Assembly: GCA_003427395.1 (NCBI GenBank)
Contig: BFEA01000263.1
Span: 1,042,445 to 1,071,330, forward strand
Reading direction: 5' to 3'
Source of the DNA: Chara braunii
Taxonomy: Eukaryota > Streptophyta > Charophyceae > Charales > Characeae
Length of the DNA: 28,886 nucleotides
The notes beneath the pieces were generated by a model. It did no database searches. It saw only the letters and a program-made list of their open reading frames with translations, and was not told the DNA's origin. A program made the position numbers and the translations under genes. Each line of letters starts with the position of its first letter. Within the stretch, counting starts at the first letter, position 1. Of the stretch, positions 18,170 to 28,260 are shown piece by piece.

Positions 18170-18840
18170 AGAACCCATTTTGATTTTTTTTTGTAAATTC
18201 GAAAATACTCAATCAACTATCTTTCTCAATATTTGTTTCTCAAACGTATTTTCTTTTTCGAAATTTTTGAAAATACATAGGATTAATCATTTCTTTCTTG
18301 GCATTTCTTCTTCGAAATTCGAAAACAAATTTGATTTTTTTTTTCGAAATTTTGTAATTCAAAACTATTTTAGTATTAATTAAAATCTTTTTCAACATTT
18401 CTTTTTCAACATTTCCTATTCAAAATCATTTCTAATTAATTATTTTTCGAAAATTTTGAAATTACGCATTTCTTCGTAATCAATTGTTTCTCAAAATTTT
18501 TGTAATTTGAAATAATTCATAATTAATTAAATTATTTTTCGACATTTCCTTTTTCGACAATATTTCTAAATTCTAATTAACTCGTTTTCAATTTTTTTTT
18601 TGAAAATACGAACTTCAAAAATAATTCTGACTAATTATTCTTCGGAATTTTTGTAATTCAAAAATCTTTTCATTCGAATGAATTCACGACTGAATTAATG
18701 TTTTTTTTCCCCCTCGGAATTACTTATTTATTTTCATTTGGAAATTCTTAAAATTTCGCTTTCGTATTTTATTAAAAAATATATTCTCGAATTAATTTCA
18801 AATAAATTCAAATTAATTAATTCTTGCTCTGCGATTCTTT
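18170..18840. other. AT-rich leader of element 2
   Basis: Degenerate TTTTCGAAATTTTTG/AATTCGAAA and AATTAATTA words recur throughout. There is no open frame of note and no RNA motif. It ends shortly before the gag ATG, giving a leader of about 2 kb. Confidence 0.6.
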
Positions 18841-18911
18841 GCTACCTTCATTGCTAAATCGCTTGTTGACGCTCTACTCTTGTAAATAGGAATTGTCCCC
18901 CCCTTCTCCAC

Positions 18912-20847
18912 ATGCCACCACGCCAAACCAAGACCTCCCAACGCGCCGCCGCCGACGCCGTTGCCGCTGCTGCCGCCACCGCTGCCGCTATCACATCCAC
19001 TACTACCACCTCCACTGCTCCATCTTCCTCCGCCACCTCGCCTTCGTCCTCTCTAATGGTTGAAGGTGCTTCAAGCCTCAACATGAGCTCTCTCCGCGAC
19101 GACTCCGTGGCGGATATCCACCGCGAACTCGTTGGCCAACAAGCCATCGGGGAGAACACCCCCGACCCATCCCTCCTCTCCATCCTTCGGTCCGTACAGG
19201 ACTTCCTCCGGACACTCTCCACTTCCGTCGCTGCCATCTCAACCCAGTTGACTGCCCTCGAGTCCCAAACCACTACCCCCTCCATCCAGGTGGTCACCAC
19301 CCCCACCCCCACGTCCATAGCCGCCTCCAGCCACACCCTCCCGCCGACCTCCTCCACTCCTACTAACTCTACCACCACATCCACCACCCCTGCCTCCTCC
19401 ACCCTTCCCCCCCCCTCATCCGACGCTTCCAGCACACCGCCTCATTCCTCGCCTAACCACGTCACCCCTCTTCCCCCCCCGTACTCCCATACTATCTCAC
19501 AACCCATCATGACGACCTCCACCACCCCCACCCCCCGTCCCACGTGTTCCCAAGTCACCTTCGGGGTTTACCCCGCAATGCCACAACTTCCCCCCAACTA
19601 CCTCATTGATGACAACAGCCAATTCGATTACACCTTCTACGATACTACCCTCAATAACCTCAACTTCAACACCCTCGCCCGGATCGTTTCCCGCGAAGGG
19701 AAAATCCCCCGTTCCTTCTGATCCGCCGACATCATGCCCTTCTCCGACCTTCCCCACGAGGACGTTTTCCTCTTCCTTACCCAGCTCCAGAACTCTTTCA
19801 AGCTCCACCACATGCCCCTTGTCCACTGGCTTCCCATTGCCACCTCCCGCCTCCTCGACAATGCCACCAAATGGTGGATGGCCGAAGTCAGCAACCGTCG
19901 CACCTCCGGAGGACCGCGTCACTCCTTCCTCCAATGGGCCAACCTTCTCACTGCCACTTTCCGCCCCCAGAAAACCATCGATGACTACCTCGAACAATTC
20001 TGTCACCTCCGCCAGACCGGTCCCACGGATCACTTCGTCGAATACATCCGCTCCCTCCGCCATCACCTCTGCACCACCGTCATTCCCGACTTTGCGTTCA
20101 TCTCTCAAGCGAGTATGCCACAAAGATTTTGCAACCGCCCTCGCCCACGAACCTGACATGCCCCTTGCTGACCTCCTCTCTTGCATGCTTCACCACGATC
20201 GACTCCTCCACCCCCATCACCAGTCCGCGCCCGCTCCCTCCCGCCCCCGCTTCTTCCATAACATCACCCCTGACATCACCACTTCACCCACCTCCGATGA
20301 CAACTTAGACACTGCCTCTCTCGACCCCTCCCAATTCACCATTGAGGACCTCCATGTCGCCCACCTTATACGGATGGAACGCCAGGATCGTGCCTCCCGA
20401 CCGCCTTCTTCCTCTCCACCCCGCCGTCTCCAGAAACTTACACCCGCGTAACGCATATACCTCCAGGAACACAACAGGTGTTTTCGCTGCCACCAGTTAG
20501 GTCACCAGCAGGCCAACTGCCCCAACGCTAGCCGCTTTACTCAACAGGCCCCTCGCTCCGCGGGACCCGGCCCTTCTACTCCCACTTCTTCCTCCACCGC
20601 GACAGCCGGGCCCTCCTCCACCGGAACACTGTCCCCCTATCTCTTGCAATCCTCCCCTGGCATCGACCACTTGTCTATCGGCTCTCCCATCGGTGATGAT
20701 CTCTCCTCCACCGGTGGCCCACTTGGCATCGACTATCCGTCTGCCTACCCCCCCTCCGGTGACGCACAGCCCATCAGACGACCCCCAAGCGACGCAGTCT
20801 ACTCCGCCTGGCCCCCTCTCGACGACGTCTGCTATCCTGTCGGTTGA
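18912..20847 (+). pseudogene. gag: Element 2 gag (capsid and nucleocapsid)
   Basis: The frame opens at ATG 18912, the first ATG after the AT-rich leader, with an Ala/Ser/Thr/Pro-rich N-terminus of about 220 residues. Capsid-type sequence follows: ATKWW, LQWANLL, FRPQKT and DDYLEQFCHLRQTG fit the retrotransposon gag pattern. TGA at 19719-19721 interrupts it, the frame shifts near 20110, and TAA at 20449-20451 interrupts the new frame. A zinc knuckle C-x2-C-x4-H-x4-C lies at 20479-20520. The tail is Pro/Ser-rich to a stop at 20845-20847. Gag would form the cytoplasmic particle and package RNA. Confidence 0.85.
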
Positions 20848-21725
20848 GCTTCCCACTGACACCTACTCTCATCCCTAACCCCTTCTCTACCACCTTCTCC
20901 GATCTCGTTGAGGAACAAGCACGACACGAACGGCTTGTTAGATTAGGCTTGGAACAACACCGCCTCAACACCATCGTTGAGGAACAAGCACGACACGAAC
21001 GGCTTGTTAGATTAGGCTTGGAACAACAGCGCCTCAACACCATGATCTCTTCTGCTTGTGCCGGAACCGCACAGTTCCAACTCAAGTTTATCGCCGTCTC
21101 CCTTGGCGCATCGACGATGAAGTTCTGGGTCCTCCTTGATATTGGTGCCACCGGCAACTTCATCACCGAAGCCTGTGTCCGCAAAGCCGGCCTCTCTTCC
21201 ACCGGCTATGACTCGCCGATCACCATCCGACTAGGGGATAAGGACTTTGCCATCACTGTCCCCGAGACCCTCATGACCGTCGGTCCTCTTCACAGTCATG
21301 TCTCCTTCGATGTCATGCACCTCATGTGCGACATCGTCTTGGGGACTCCATGGCTTGACCGTTTCATGCCCTACTCCTTCTACCCCTCCTTTGTCCGACT
21401 CACCCGCCCTCCTGACTCTCCTCTTGATATCCCTTACCTTCTCCCCCCTTCTACCCCACCCCCTGTCTCCCCTCACCAGTTCCTTCACGTATCTCGTGAA
21501 CACCCCGACTCCGCTTACTATTGTCTTGTTATCGACCATGAGCGTCCCGAGGACTTGCTTCCAATGGACAAACCCGACCAAGATCCCCCTTCCGATCCTC
21601 ACATCACCGCTCTCCTCTCTGAATTCAAGGACGTCTTCCCCGAGTCCTTGCCCGCTGGTTTACCTCCCGATCGAGGTGTATCCCACATCATTGATCTCGA
21701 GCCCGCCCTCCGTACCAACTCTCTG
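20844..21725 (+). pseudogene. pol: Element 2 protease
   Basis: The frame differs from the nucleocapsid frame and starts with a 69-bp tandem duplication, then retropepsin: WVLLDIGATGNFI with the catalytic Asp at 21138-21140 (residue 99), and the later hydrophobic D-I-V-L-G-T-P-W-L block. DIGA replaces the usual DSGA, similar to DIGS in element 1, and Asp and Gly are kept. A linker with ALLSEFKDVFPE leads into RT. The frame is lost near 21725; RT proceeds in another frame. Confidence 0.88.
20907..21044 (+). repeat. 69-bp in-frame tandem duplication
   Basis: Units 20907-20975 and 20976-21044 encode VEEQARHERLVRLGLEQ followed by H/Q, RLNT and I/M. They differ at two positions, so the duplication is young relative to the LTR divergence. 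Confidence 0.93.
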
Positions 21726-21726
21726 T

Positions 21727-22465
21727 CCCCGAGGCTGAAGAAATGAAGCGCCAACTCAATGAACTCCTTGGAAAAGGATTCATTAAGCCTAGCTCCTCCC
21801 CCTTCGGAACCAATTGACTCTTCGTCAAGAAGAACGACACCTCGGAACTCCTCATGTGCACAGACTACCGTGCCTTGAACCAGATCACGATCAAGAACAA
21901 GTACCCACTCCCCCGGATCCTTGATCGCCTCCGTGGAGCCAAATATTTCACCAAGATCAACCTCTGCAGTGGCTTCCACCAGATCCATATCCGCGAGGAG
22001 GACACCCACAAGATCGCATTCCGCTCTCGGTTTGGGCACTACGAGTTCCTCGTAATGCCTTTCGGACTCACCAATGCCCCCGCCACATTCCAGTACATCA
22101 TGAACTACATCTTTCGTGACCTCCTCGAAGTCTGTGTTGCGGTGTACCTTGATGACATCCTCATCTTTAGCCCCACCTTCGAGTCCCACCTTCAGCACAT
22201 TCGCCAAGTCCTCTCGATCCTCCGAGAGCAAAAATTCTACGCCAAGCACAACAAATGTACGTTTGCCGCTTCGAGCGTCGAATACCTTGGCCACATTGTC
22301 TCCGCTGAAGGCATCCGTATGGACCCCTCGAATGTCACAGCCCTCGTCGAGTACCCCCCGCCCAAGACCCTCCTCCAACTCCGTTCCTTCCTCGGCCTTG
22401 CCAACTATCACCGCCCGTTCATTCGCAACTTTTCCGAGATCTCTTACCCTCTCCACAAACTCAAT
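21727..22465 (+). pseudogene. pol: Element 2 reverse transcriptase
   Basis: After the shift near 21725 the frame reads [12 protein letters not shown], then TGA 21815-21817, then LFVKKND and the MCTDYRALNQITIKNKYPLP block. FTKINLCSGFHQI has Asn where the first catalytic Asp is usual. Y-L-D-D-I-L-I-F-S is intact (Asp codons 22151-22156), and LGHIVS and the thumb follow. At 22465, after LHKLN, homology stops abruptly because the next segment is inverted. RT would synthesise the cDNA. Confidence 0.92.
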
Positions 22466-22612
22466 GGCGAAGTCGGAGGCATCAATGGTGACATAGAAAT
22501 GGCGAGTGGGGTTGGCGATCTTGAGGAAAGGGGCCGTGGTGATGGTTTGCTTGAGGAAGTCGAAAGCGTGTTGGAGGCGATCGTTCCAATTGAAGGGCCA
22601 ACATTTCCCCCG
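22466..22612 (-). pseudogene. pol: Inverted segment: start of RNase H domain on minus strand
   Basis: Read on the minus strand, this segment gives W-P-F-N-W, HAFDFLKQTITTAPFLKI and YVTIDASDFA, the RT-RNase H junction and the first RNase H catalytic Asp (codon at 22481-22483). Plus-strand RT ends at 22465 exactly where this block should begin, and plus-strand RNase H resumes at about 22613 where it should end. A segment of about 147 bp has therefore flipped in place. The G-A-V-L stretch usually following D-F-A-I is absent, so a few codons were lost at a breakpoint. It could be template switching, genomic repair or misassembly. Confidence 0.88.
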
Positions 22613-23660
22613 TGACACCGCCGAGACCCCCTCCATCAAGGACTCGCGCACTCACCCCGAGGCTCCACCCGACGGATATCCCATCGCCTTCGCAAGCAAG
22701 AAGCTCCTTCCCGCGGAGATGAATTACCCCTCCAACGAGAAGGAACTCCTCACCGTGATTCATGCCCTCACAGTCTGGCGCTCGTACCTCGACAGACAAT
22801 ACTTCACCATCCGCACTGACAACACCATCGTTTCTTCCATCCTCACCAAGAAAGACATCACCCCACGCCAAGCTCGATGGCTCGACTTCCTTGCCCAGTT
22901 CATATTCACCATTTGCCATACCCCCGACAAAAGCAACCACGTTGCTGATGCCCTCTCTCAACGACCCGGCCACAAGCCCCCCGAGAAAGTCTACGTCGCC
23001 ATGACCCATATCCAGCTCCTCCCATCACTCCATCACCGATACACCCAAGGCTACCTCTCTTGCCCAGACTTCGCCACCATTTACAACAAGCTCCGCGATC
23101 TTGACCCAGTCCCGGACTACTCCCTCCACGACAACCTCCTCTACATCGACAACAAAGGCACTCGCCGATTGTGCATCCCTGACACACGTGGTCTCCGTAC
23201 CCAGCTCTTGGTCGAGCACCACGACGCCAAGACCGCAGGTCACCTCGATTTCCAGAAAACCTTCGACACCATCTCCCACTACTTCTATTGGCCGTCTCTA
23301 CTCGCCGACGTCAAAACATACATTCGTTCATGTCCCACGTGTCAGACTGTCAATCCCTCGAACCGGGCCGAACCCGGCAAGCTCCAATCATTGCCCATCC
23401 CCACTCACCGGTGGCAGTCCATTTCCATGGACTTCGTGTGCGGTCTCCCTAAGACCGACTATGGGCATGATTGCATCTACGTCATTGTCGGCCGCCTGAC
23501 CAAACGCGCCCACTTCATTCGTTGCACCACCTCGCACACCGCCAAAGACATCCCCTTACTCTTCTTCGACCATGTTGCACGCCACCACGGCCTTCCTGAG
23601 AATATCATCAACGACCGTGATCCCCGTTTCATCTCACAATTCTGGAAACAACTCTTCAAT
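22613..23660 (+). pseudogene. pol: Element 2 RNase H remainder and integrase N-part
   Basis: The plus-strand frame resumes with PIAFASKKL, NEKELLTVIHAL (catalytic Glu), IRTDNTIV and HVADALSQ (Asp residues). The integrase zinc domain follows: HHDAKTAGH and C-P-T-C with FYWP between, then the core with S-M-D-F-V (first catalytic Asp, 23430-23432) and NDRDPRF (second, 23613-23615). The frame stops at TAA 23679-23681 after a shift near 23660. The open frame technically begins at 22506, but its first 36 codons are the inverted segment read backwards. Confidence 0.92.
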
Positions 23661-24040
23661 GCCTACGAAACTGCACTCTAAGTATAGCACTGCATTCCAC
23701 TCACAGGCCGATGGACAAACCGAGAAGAAGATGAACAATATTCTCCAAAGAATCGTACGGAAGTACTGTCATCCACATCAACACGACTGGGATCGGTTGC
23801 TCACCGCCGCCGAGATCGCCAACAACAACGATGCCTGTCCTTCCACTGGCATGTCTCCATTCTACCTTGACCGTGGCTACCATCTGCGCTTGCCCTCTGA
23901 TTTCCTGCTTCCCTCGCAACTCAACCCCTCCACACCCTGCCCTTCCCTCAATGCATGGGTAGCAACAATGAATCGACTCCTCAGAGAAGCAACCGAAGCC
24001 CTCGAAGAACACAAGAACAACAAGCAAACAAGACCAACAA
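23661..24040 (+). pseudogene. pol: Element 2 integrase, end of core
   Basis: In the next frame, STAFHSQADGQTE supplies the catalytic Glu (23722-23724), 109 bases after the second Asp: a D-35-E spacing plus one extra base, which locates the frameshift between them. DWDRLLTAAEIANN and STGMSPFYLDRG follow. The open frame continues to 24069, but homology moves to another frame at about 24015-24045, inside an AAC/AAG-rich run. Confidence 0.88.
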
Positions 24041-24516
24041 ACACAGACGAGACTTGCAATTCAAAGTAGGGGACAAAGTCTGGCTCTCCGCCAAATGCTT
24101 TAAACCCGAACATGGATTGTCAAAGAAACTCTCGAACAAATGGCTCGGACCCTTCCCCATCATTGAAAAAACCTTCGACGTCAAGTACAAACTCCAACTC
24201 CCCCCCGACATGAGCCGCGTCCACCCGGTCTTCCACGTCGAATACTTGAAAGAATATCATGAATCCCCACCCCACTTCGCTGACCGCCCATATCCTAGAC
24301 CTCCACCTATCATGTTACCCACAGACCCTGAATTCGTTGTTGAAGCAATCATAGGTCGACGAACTACTCAGGTATCTGACCACCCGGAACCAGTCACTGA
24401 ATGCAAAGTCAACTGGACCGGATACCCCGACGAAGAATCTACATGGTAACCTCTCTCGAGTCTCAAGAATGCCATGAAAATTGTCCGCGCCTATGATCGT
24501 GCTACTCCTATGTCCT
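24041..24516 (+). pseudogene. pol: Element 2 integrase C-terminus and chromodomain
   Basis: HRRDLQFKVGDKVWLSA and KWLGPFPI (GPY/F module) are followed by HPVFHVEYL and a chromodomain: FVVEAIIGRR, VNWTGYPDEESTW, then TAA 24447-24449 in place of the usual Glu before PLSSLKNA. Residual homology runs to about 24516. Chromodomains bind methylated histone tails and bias integration towards heterochromatin. The stop removes the last helix. This chromodomain is closer to the canonical form than that of element 1. Confidence 0.9.
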
Positions 24517-25187
24517 AGACACCCACGTAACTACAACCCTAAACCCCTGTATAAACCTTGCTACAACCTCGCAACCCCGTTCTACACACACCCTTGAACC
24601 CAGTCCACCCTCCCCTCGACCCCGATTCCTGATGTCTGATCTGCCCTTGCCTTCCCATCTGTCCTCTCCACTACCTTGTCTCTCTTGTCCAATGTTTATG
24701 AACCTGCGTGACGCCGACGTTAAAGGATCTAATGGCAAGCGCACGAGGACGATGGCCTGCTGCCTCACTGTTCATGGAGATTATGCAGCTGGTTTGGCCA
24801 CCATGCTGTTTCATCGGCCGGCATCCCGACTCGCGGACTTGCAGGAGCAGCAACTTGTGACATGGATCTTTGCATCAGTCTGCGACTTCCTTGCTTCCAG
24901 ATCAGACCTCATTGCAGTTCGTGTACCGGACGCACCCTAGCACTTGGACTTTGGACATTTGAACTACTGTTACACTTCTTGGACTTCTACCTGTCGCAGC
25001 CGCTGAAGATCGCTTCGACCACCTACTCCAAGACCTGATCAAGGCTGCTGCAGATCCCCTTTTAAGACACTTGGACACTTTGTTCCTACATGAGATTCTG
25101 CTTCCCACTCCTTCGGACACACCAGCCCTTGCCTCCTGAACAAACATTTTCATTTTTATTTTTATTTTCCTGACTTTGACAAGCCTG
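24517..25187. other. 3' untranslated region of element 2
   Basis: This is non-coding sequence between the chromodomain and the 53-bp repeat array. I see no further gene; short frames have no motif. Confidence 0.55.
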
Positions 25188-25399
25188 TAGAACATCATTA
25201 GCAGATTCCTGTTTCCCTGACCATTTTTCCCCTTACCCACTAGAACATCAGTAGAAATTCCCCGTTCCCCTGACCATTGTTTCCCTTACCGACTAGAACA
25301 TCAATAGATATTCCCTGTTTTCCTGAACATCGTTTCCCCTACCCAGTAGGATATCAATAGAAATCCCCTGTTCCCTGAACATTGCTCCCTATAGACCCA
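25188..25399 (+). repeat. Four 53-bp tandem repeats
   Basis: Units start with TAG(A/G)A(C/T)ATCA at 25188, 25241, 25294 and 25347, each exactly 53 bp, with TTCCCTGA(C/A)CAT in the middle. They lie in the 3' region, about 170 bp before the polypurine tract. There is no spacer, which rules out a CRISPR-like array. Confidence 0.92.
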
Positions 25400-25558
25400 C
25401 CCAGTCACATCATACCTTCACCTGTGCAGAACACCAGCCAGAATACCCTGTGACTTGCATCACTCCCCTTCTCCTTCTCCGACCAGTGATCCGCCCCGTC
25501 CCGTCCTTCACAACCTTTTTGTTTCCTTGGCTTTTTGGCAGCCGGGACGTTGCCTTTC

Positions 25559-25573
25559 AGAGGGAGGGGATAA
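25559..25573 (+). promoter_or_regulatory. Polypurine tract of element 2
   Basis: AGAGGGAGGGGATAA directly precedes the TG of the 3' LTR. It is the expected primer for plus-strand DNA synthesis. Confidence 0.85.
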
Positions 25574-26045
25574 TGTTACGGACTCCGCCAGGGCTCGATC
25601 CTGGTCTATCTTTTTGCTGTTTCTGCTGCATTCCGTTTTCGTACTGGCACCCTTTTTTCCAAACCCCTCCTTTGGTACCGTCGGATTTTGGACAACTGGC
25701 GCCATGCTGCAATTCGGGCGCCACTTTCAAACACCGCATTTTTCAGTTCTGCCCTCGGAGGCTTTTGCGGAAATGCCCCTGGTACCGTACGTATCACCGG
25801 TACTTATACCAGCTCCCCGTACAGTACGGGGACCAGTCTCGTACCAGTTTTCAGCTACTGTACTCGTACTCAGTGTGACTTGTTGTTTCGGCATTCGGAA
25901 TCCAAGACTTCGACTTTGTGCCCTTGCCACTGTGTCTGTGTCAGATCCTCAGTCGTGTCGAGTGAGTGAGTGTGTGTGTGTGCTCTCACTCTCTCCCTCT
26001 CTCTCTCCTCTCCCTTGGCTCTCCCTCAGCCTCGCGCTCGTCACA
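25574..26045 (+). repeat. 3' LTR of element 2
   Basis: It starts TGTTACG and ends GTCACA, about 472 bp. Compared with the 5' LTR it has a 4-T insertion near 25655 and lacks one C in CCAGGG/CCCTGG. GTTGG follows at 26046-26050. Confidence 0.95.
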
Positions 26046-26050
26046 GTTGG
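26046..26050. repeat. Right target-site duplication GTTGG
   Basis: It matches 16389-16393 and abuts the 3' LTR end. Confidence 0.85.
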
Positions 26051-26144
26051 GCAAACTTGGCAGGGGACCTCTTGGCACTCCAATTTCCCTGGCAAATTCG
26101 CACTGCCATGAATTCTCGAACGACGAGGAGAGGGAGGAGAAGGA

Positions 26145-26200
26145 AAGAAGAAGAAGAAGAAGAAGAAGAAGAAGAAGAAGAAGAAGAAGAAGAAGAAGAA
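26145..26200. repeat. (GAA)n microsatellite
   Basis: About 18 AAG/GAA units. Open frames encoding poly-Glu, poly-Arg or poly-Ser across it are artefacts. Confidence 0.95.
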
Positions 26201-27220
26201 TGGGAAGAAGAGAACAAGACGAAGGAATTAAAAAGAGGAAGAGGGAAGTAGTAGTGATGGTGGCTTATGACCAAAGACAAAGGTTGAGGAGAAGGCCAGA
26301 TGCCTTGTTGCAGCAGCACTGCAAACAATACAGCCTCAGCATGACCCGAGCACAATTCTAGCAGCCTGGTGGATTTCCCCCCTGAAGATATGGTAATCAC
26401 TGGCCTCAGAGGTGGTCTCCCTCCTATTAGCAAGTGTTGCTTGCATGTAGTACAGGGAACTGGCAGTATAGCTACTGTGTGGACTGGACTGCAGGTTGCC
26501 CTTCAGGCAGTGCTGTTGGCAACAGGAATGCTGCCCTGAAGGTCCAAATAGGAAATAGAATTGCAGCTGCAACTTGGGCTCAGCACTGGTACACTTAGGA
26601 GCACGGCCCACAGGACTATGTTTGGGTCTTTGTTTAAAAATATAACCTTTGAGACGACAAGTATCAAGTCTGGATGGCGTGAAATCCTAGAAATAGACAA
26701 AGCTCAGCGGGACTTGCCCCTTAGACCTATGCATACTGCCACAGTTTAATGGTCTGGTACTTTAGGCGTAGGAAAGTTGCAAATAAATCTCTTTGAACTT
26801 AGTCATCCTTCACTGTAGAATTTTCCCACAGTATAAATTTTCCCACACCCTCATACTAGGCTCATAGGTTAGGAAATTTGTAAAAGTATACCAAAATCAT
26901 ATGCTAAAGCGACCCAAAATAGTGGCAATGAGGTCATCTTTTGACACCTGCTACAGTGATGATTAAGGATCCTCTCACTCTCTCCCACAAGAAGCGATCT
27001 GATGGCTAGCATCGTCTGAGAATGACATCGACCGTACTGACCAAGGATGAAAGAAGATGAGGAGGAAAACAAGGACCAGCAGGAGGGGCCCCCATCAACC
27101 AACGACCTGAAGAGGAGGAGGAGGCAGCCAATCCATGGGAGGCAGCCAATGCATGATGCTGTAAATGGAAATATGGGAAAAAGAGGAGGATAAAAGGGCC
27201 TTTACCCGATGTAGGCCTCA
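26201..27220. other. No recognisable gene; mixed non-coding
   Basis: AATTTTCCCACA occurs twice at about 26818-26848. Short frames on both strands have no domain. Confidence 0.45.
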
Positions 27221-27264
27221 GGCCTTGTAAAAGTAAAGCCACATGGGCCTTGTAAAAGTAAAGC
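27221..27264. repeat. 25-bp spaced direct repeat
   Basis: GGCCTTGTAAAAGTAAAGC occurs at 27221-27239 and 27246-27264. Confidence 0.85.
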
Positions 27265-27404
27265 AGCCCGAAAGGGTATCTCGCCAGGGCTCAGAAACGT
27301 GAAAGCAGGTCAAAGGTCAAGTTCTCTACCAACGGGCACATCCAAATCTAAAGCAAAAAGCATTGTCAAAGGACTTACCTGTTCACCAGAAGATGTGCAT
27401 GTCA

Positions 27405-27525
27405 TGTCTGTTTGAGTAAGGGTGTGTCTGTACGTGCAGACAGTGTACCTGTTCGTGCAAAGGAAAGTGTCTGTTCGGGCAGTAAATGTGTCTGTTCGTC
27501 TAGAGTTGTGCCTGTCCGAAAGTAA
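27405..27525. repeat. Array of six degenerate 20-22-bp repeats
   Basis: TGTCTGTTCG(T/G)GCAG-type units start at about 27405, 27425, 27446, 27468, 27489 and 27509. A weaker member lies at 27377 (TACCTGTTCACC). Spacing is 20-22 bp, about two helical turns, with conserved (T/A)(G/C)CTGT(T/A)CG cores. Confidence 0.75.
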
Positions 27526-27725
27526 AGTCAATAGGTACAGTCCCAGTTCTGATCTAGGTCAAGGGGACAGTCCAGATCCGGACTTTGAAGTCCAAATCTA
27601 GGCCGAGAGGCCTCAACAGCAGTTGAACCTCATTGGGACTATACTGGGACACATGCAATGCTGGGTCTGGGACAAAGGAAAGGCTAAACTGAGCCAACGC
27701 AGACCCAACGAGGAGTGGCCAGCAC

Positions 27726-28260
27726 TATAAAAGAAGCTGCCAGCCTCATTACTCGCCAGATCTCCACTGGCCATTTCTGCGTGGAAGTGCTGGTGCACTT
27801 GTGCGCTGAGTCAGGAGGAGCAGCGCTGGAGGAAGGAGATGCGCTGAGTAGGGGAAGAAGCCTGTACGCTGGAAGAGATGCAGCCATAGCTGCCCAGCGA
27901 GTTAGCATTAGTAGTAGAGGGTTAGTATTTTAGCTATGAGTAGTATTCAGAGTAGATCCTCATGAGTGAAGAGTGTGTATGCATCATAGGAGGAAGGGAC
28001 TGAGGCCGAGAGTGTTCATTCAAGGTTTGACTATGGAAGATGCCTGCCTGAGTCGGATGTGAACTGCAGAGGTGGCGCTGATGTGTGGTGACCACATTGA
28101 TGACTTGGAGACAATCTGTTGGAAGCTATATGGATGAGTTGACAAGGGATGTGTATTGCGCTGTTGAGCGCTGGACTCAGGGAACTCTGAAACTCTTTGT
28201 AATCATATTTTTGATAATATAAGTGGTGAAACCCAGTTCTCTTCTCCTCTACCTTTGTCT
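27726..28260 (+). promoter_or_regulatory. TATA-like box and possible LTR or transcript region
   Basis: TATAAAAG at 27726-27733 is a strong TATA match. About 480 bp later, TTTGTAATCATATTTTTGATAATATAAGTGG (about 28196-28226) resembles the AT-rich polyadenylation end seen in some copia LTRs. No LTR partner, coding domain or primer-binding site was found, so promoter, solo LTR and chance are all open. Confidence 0.25.

Larger units (their letters stand above)
16394..26045 (+). mobile_element. Complete-length Ty3/Gypsy chromovirus (element 2), inactivated
   Basis: Two LTRs flank a primer-binding site, leader, gag, protease, RT, RNase H, integrase, chromodomain, 3' tandem repeat and polypurine tract, and GTTGG duplications flank the whole. 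Length is about 9.65 kb including 99 N. Coding sequence is strongly C-rich at third positions. It carries at least nine coding lesions (stops, frameshifts and a microinversion) plus a nested MITE in the leader. The LTRs differ by roughly 25 substitutions by eye over about 470 bp, mostly transitions, so the insertion is not recent. Confidence 0.95.

Noticed and set aside
18854-19435. 193-codon minus-strand frame rich in Val/Glu/Ala
   Set aside because: Antisense of the low-complexity gag N-terminus; no domain.
19497-20186. 229-codon minus-strand open frame
   Set aside because: Antisense shadow of gag, Gly/Val/Glu-rich because the plus strand is C-rich at third positions; no motif.
20644-20847. 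Separate small protein after the zinc knuckle
   Set aside because: Same frame as the nucleocapsid and Pro/Ser-rich; better read as the gag tail.
21599-22651. 350-codon minus-strand open frame opposite RT
   Set aside because: Mostly the antisense of C-rich protease and RT coding. Only its first part (22466-22612) has real homology, explained by the inversion.
25188-25399. CRISPR-like array
   Set aside because: The repeats are contiguous without spacers and lie inside a eukaryotic retrotransposon.
25966-26361. Arg/Glu-rich open frames after the 3' LTR
   Set aside because: Produced by (GAA)n and the LTR end; no independent evidence.
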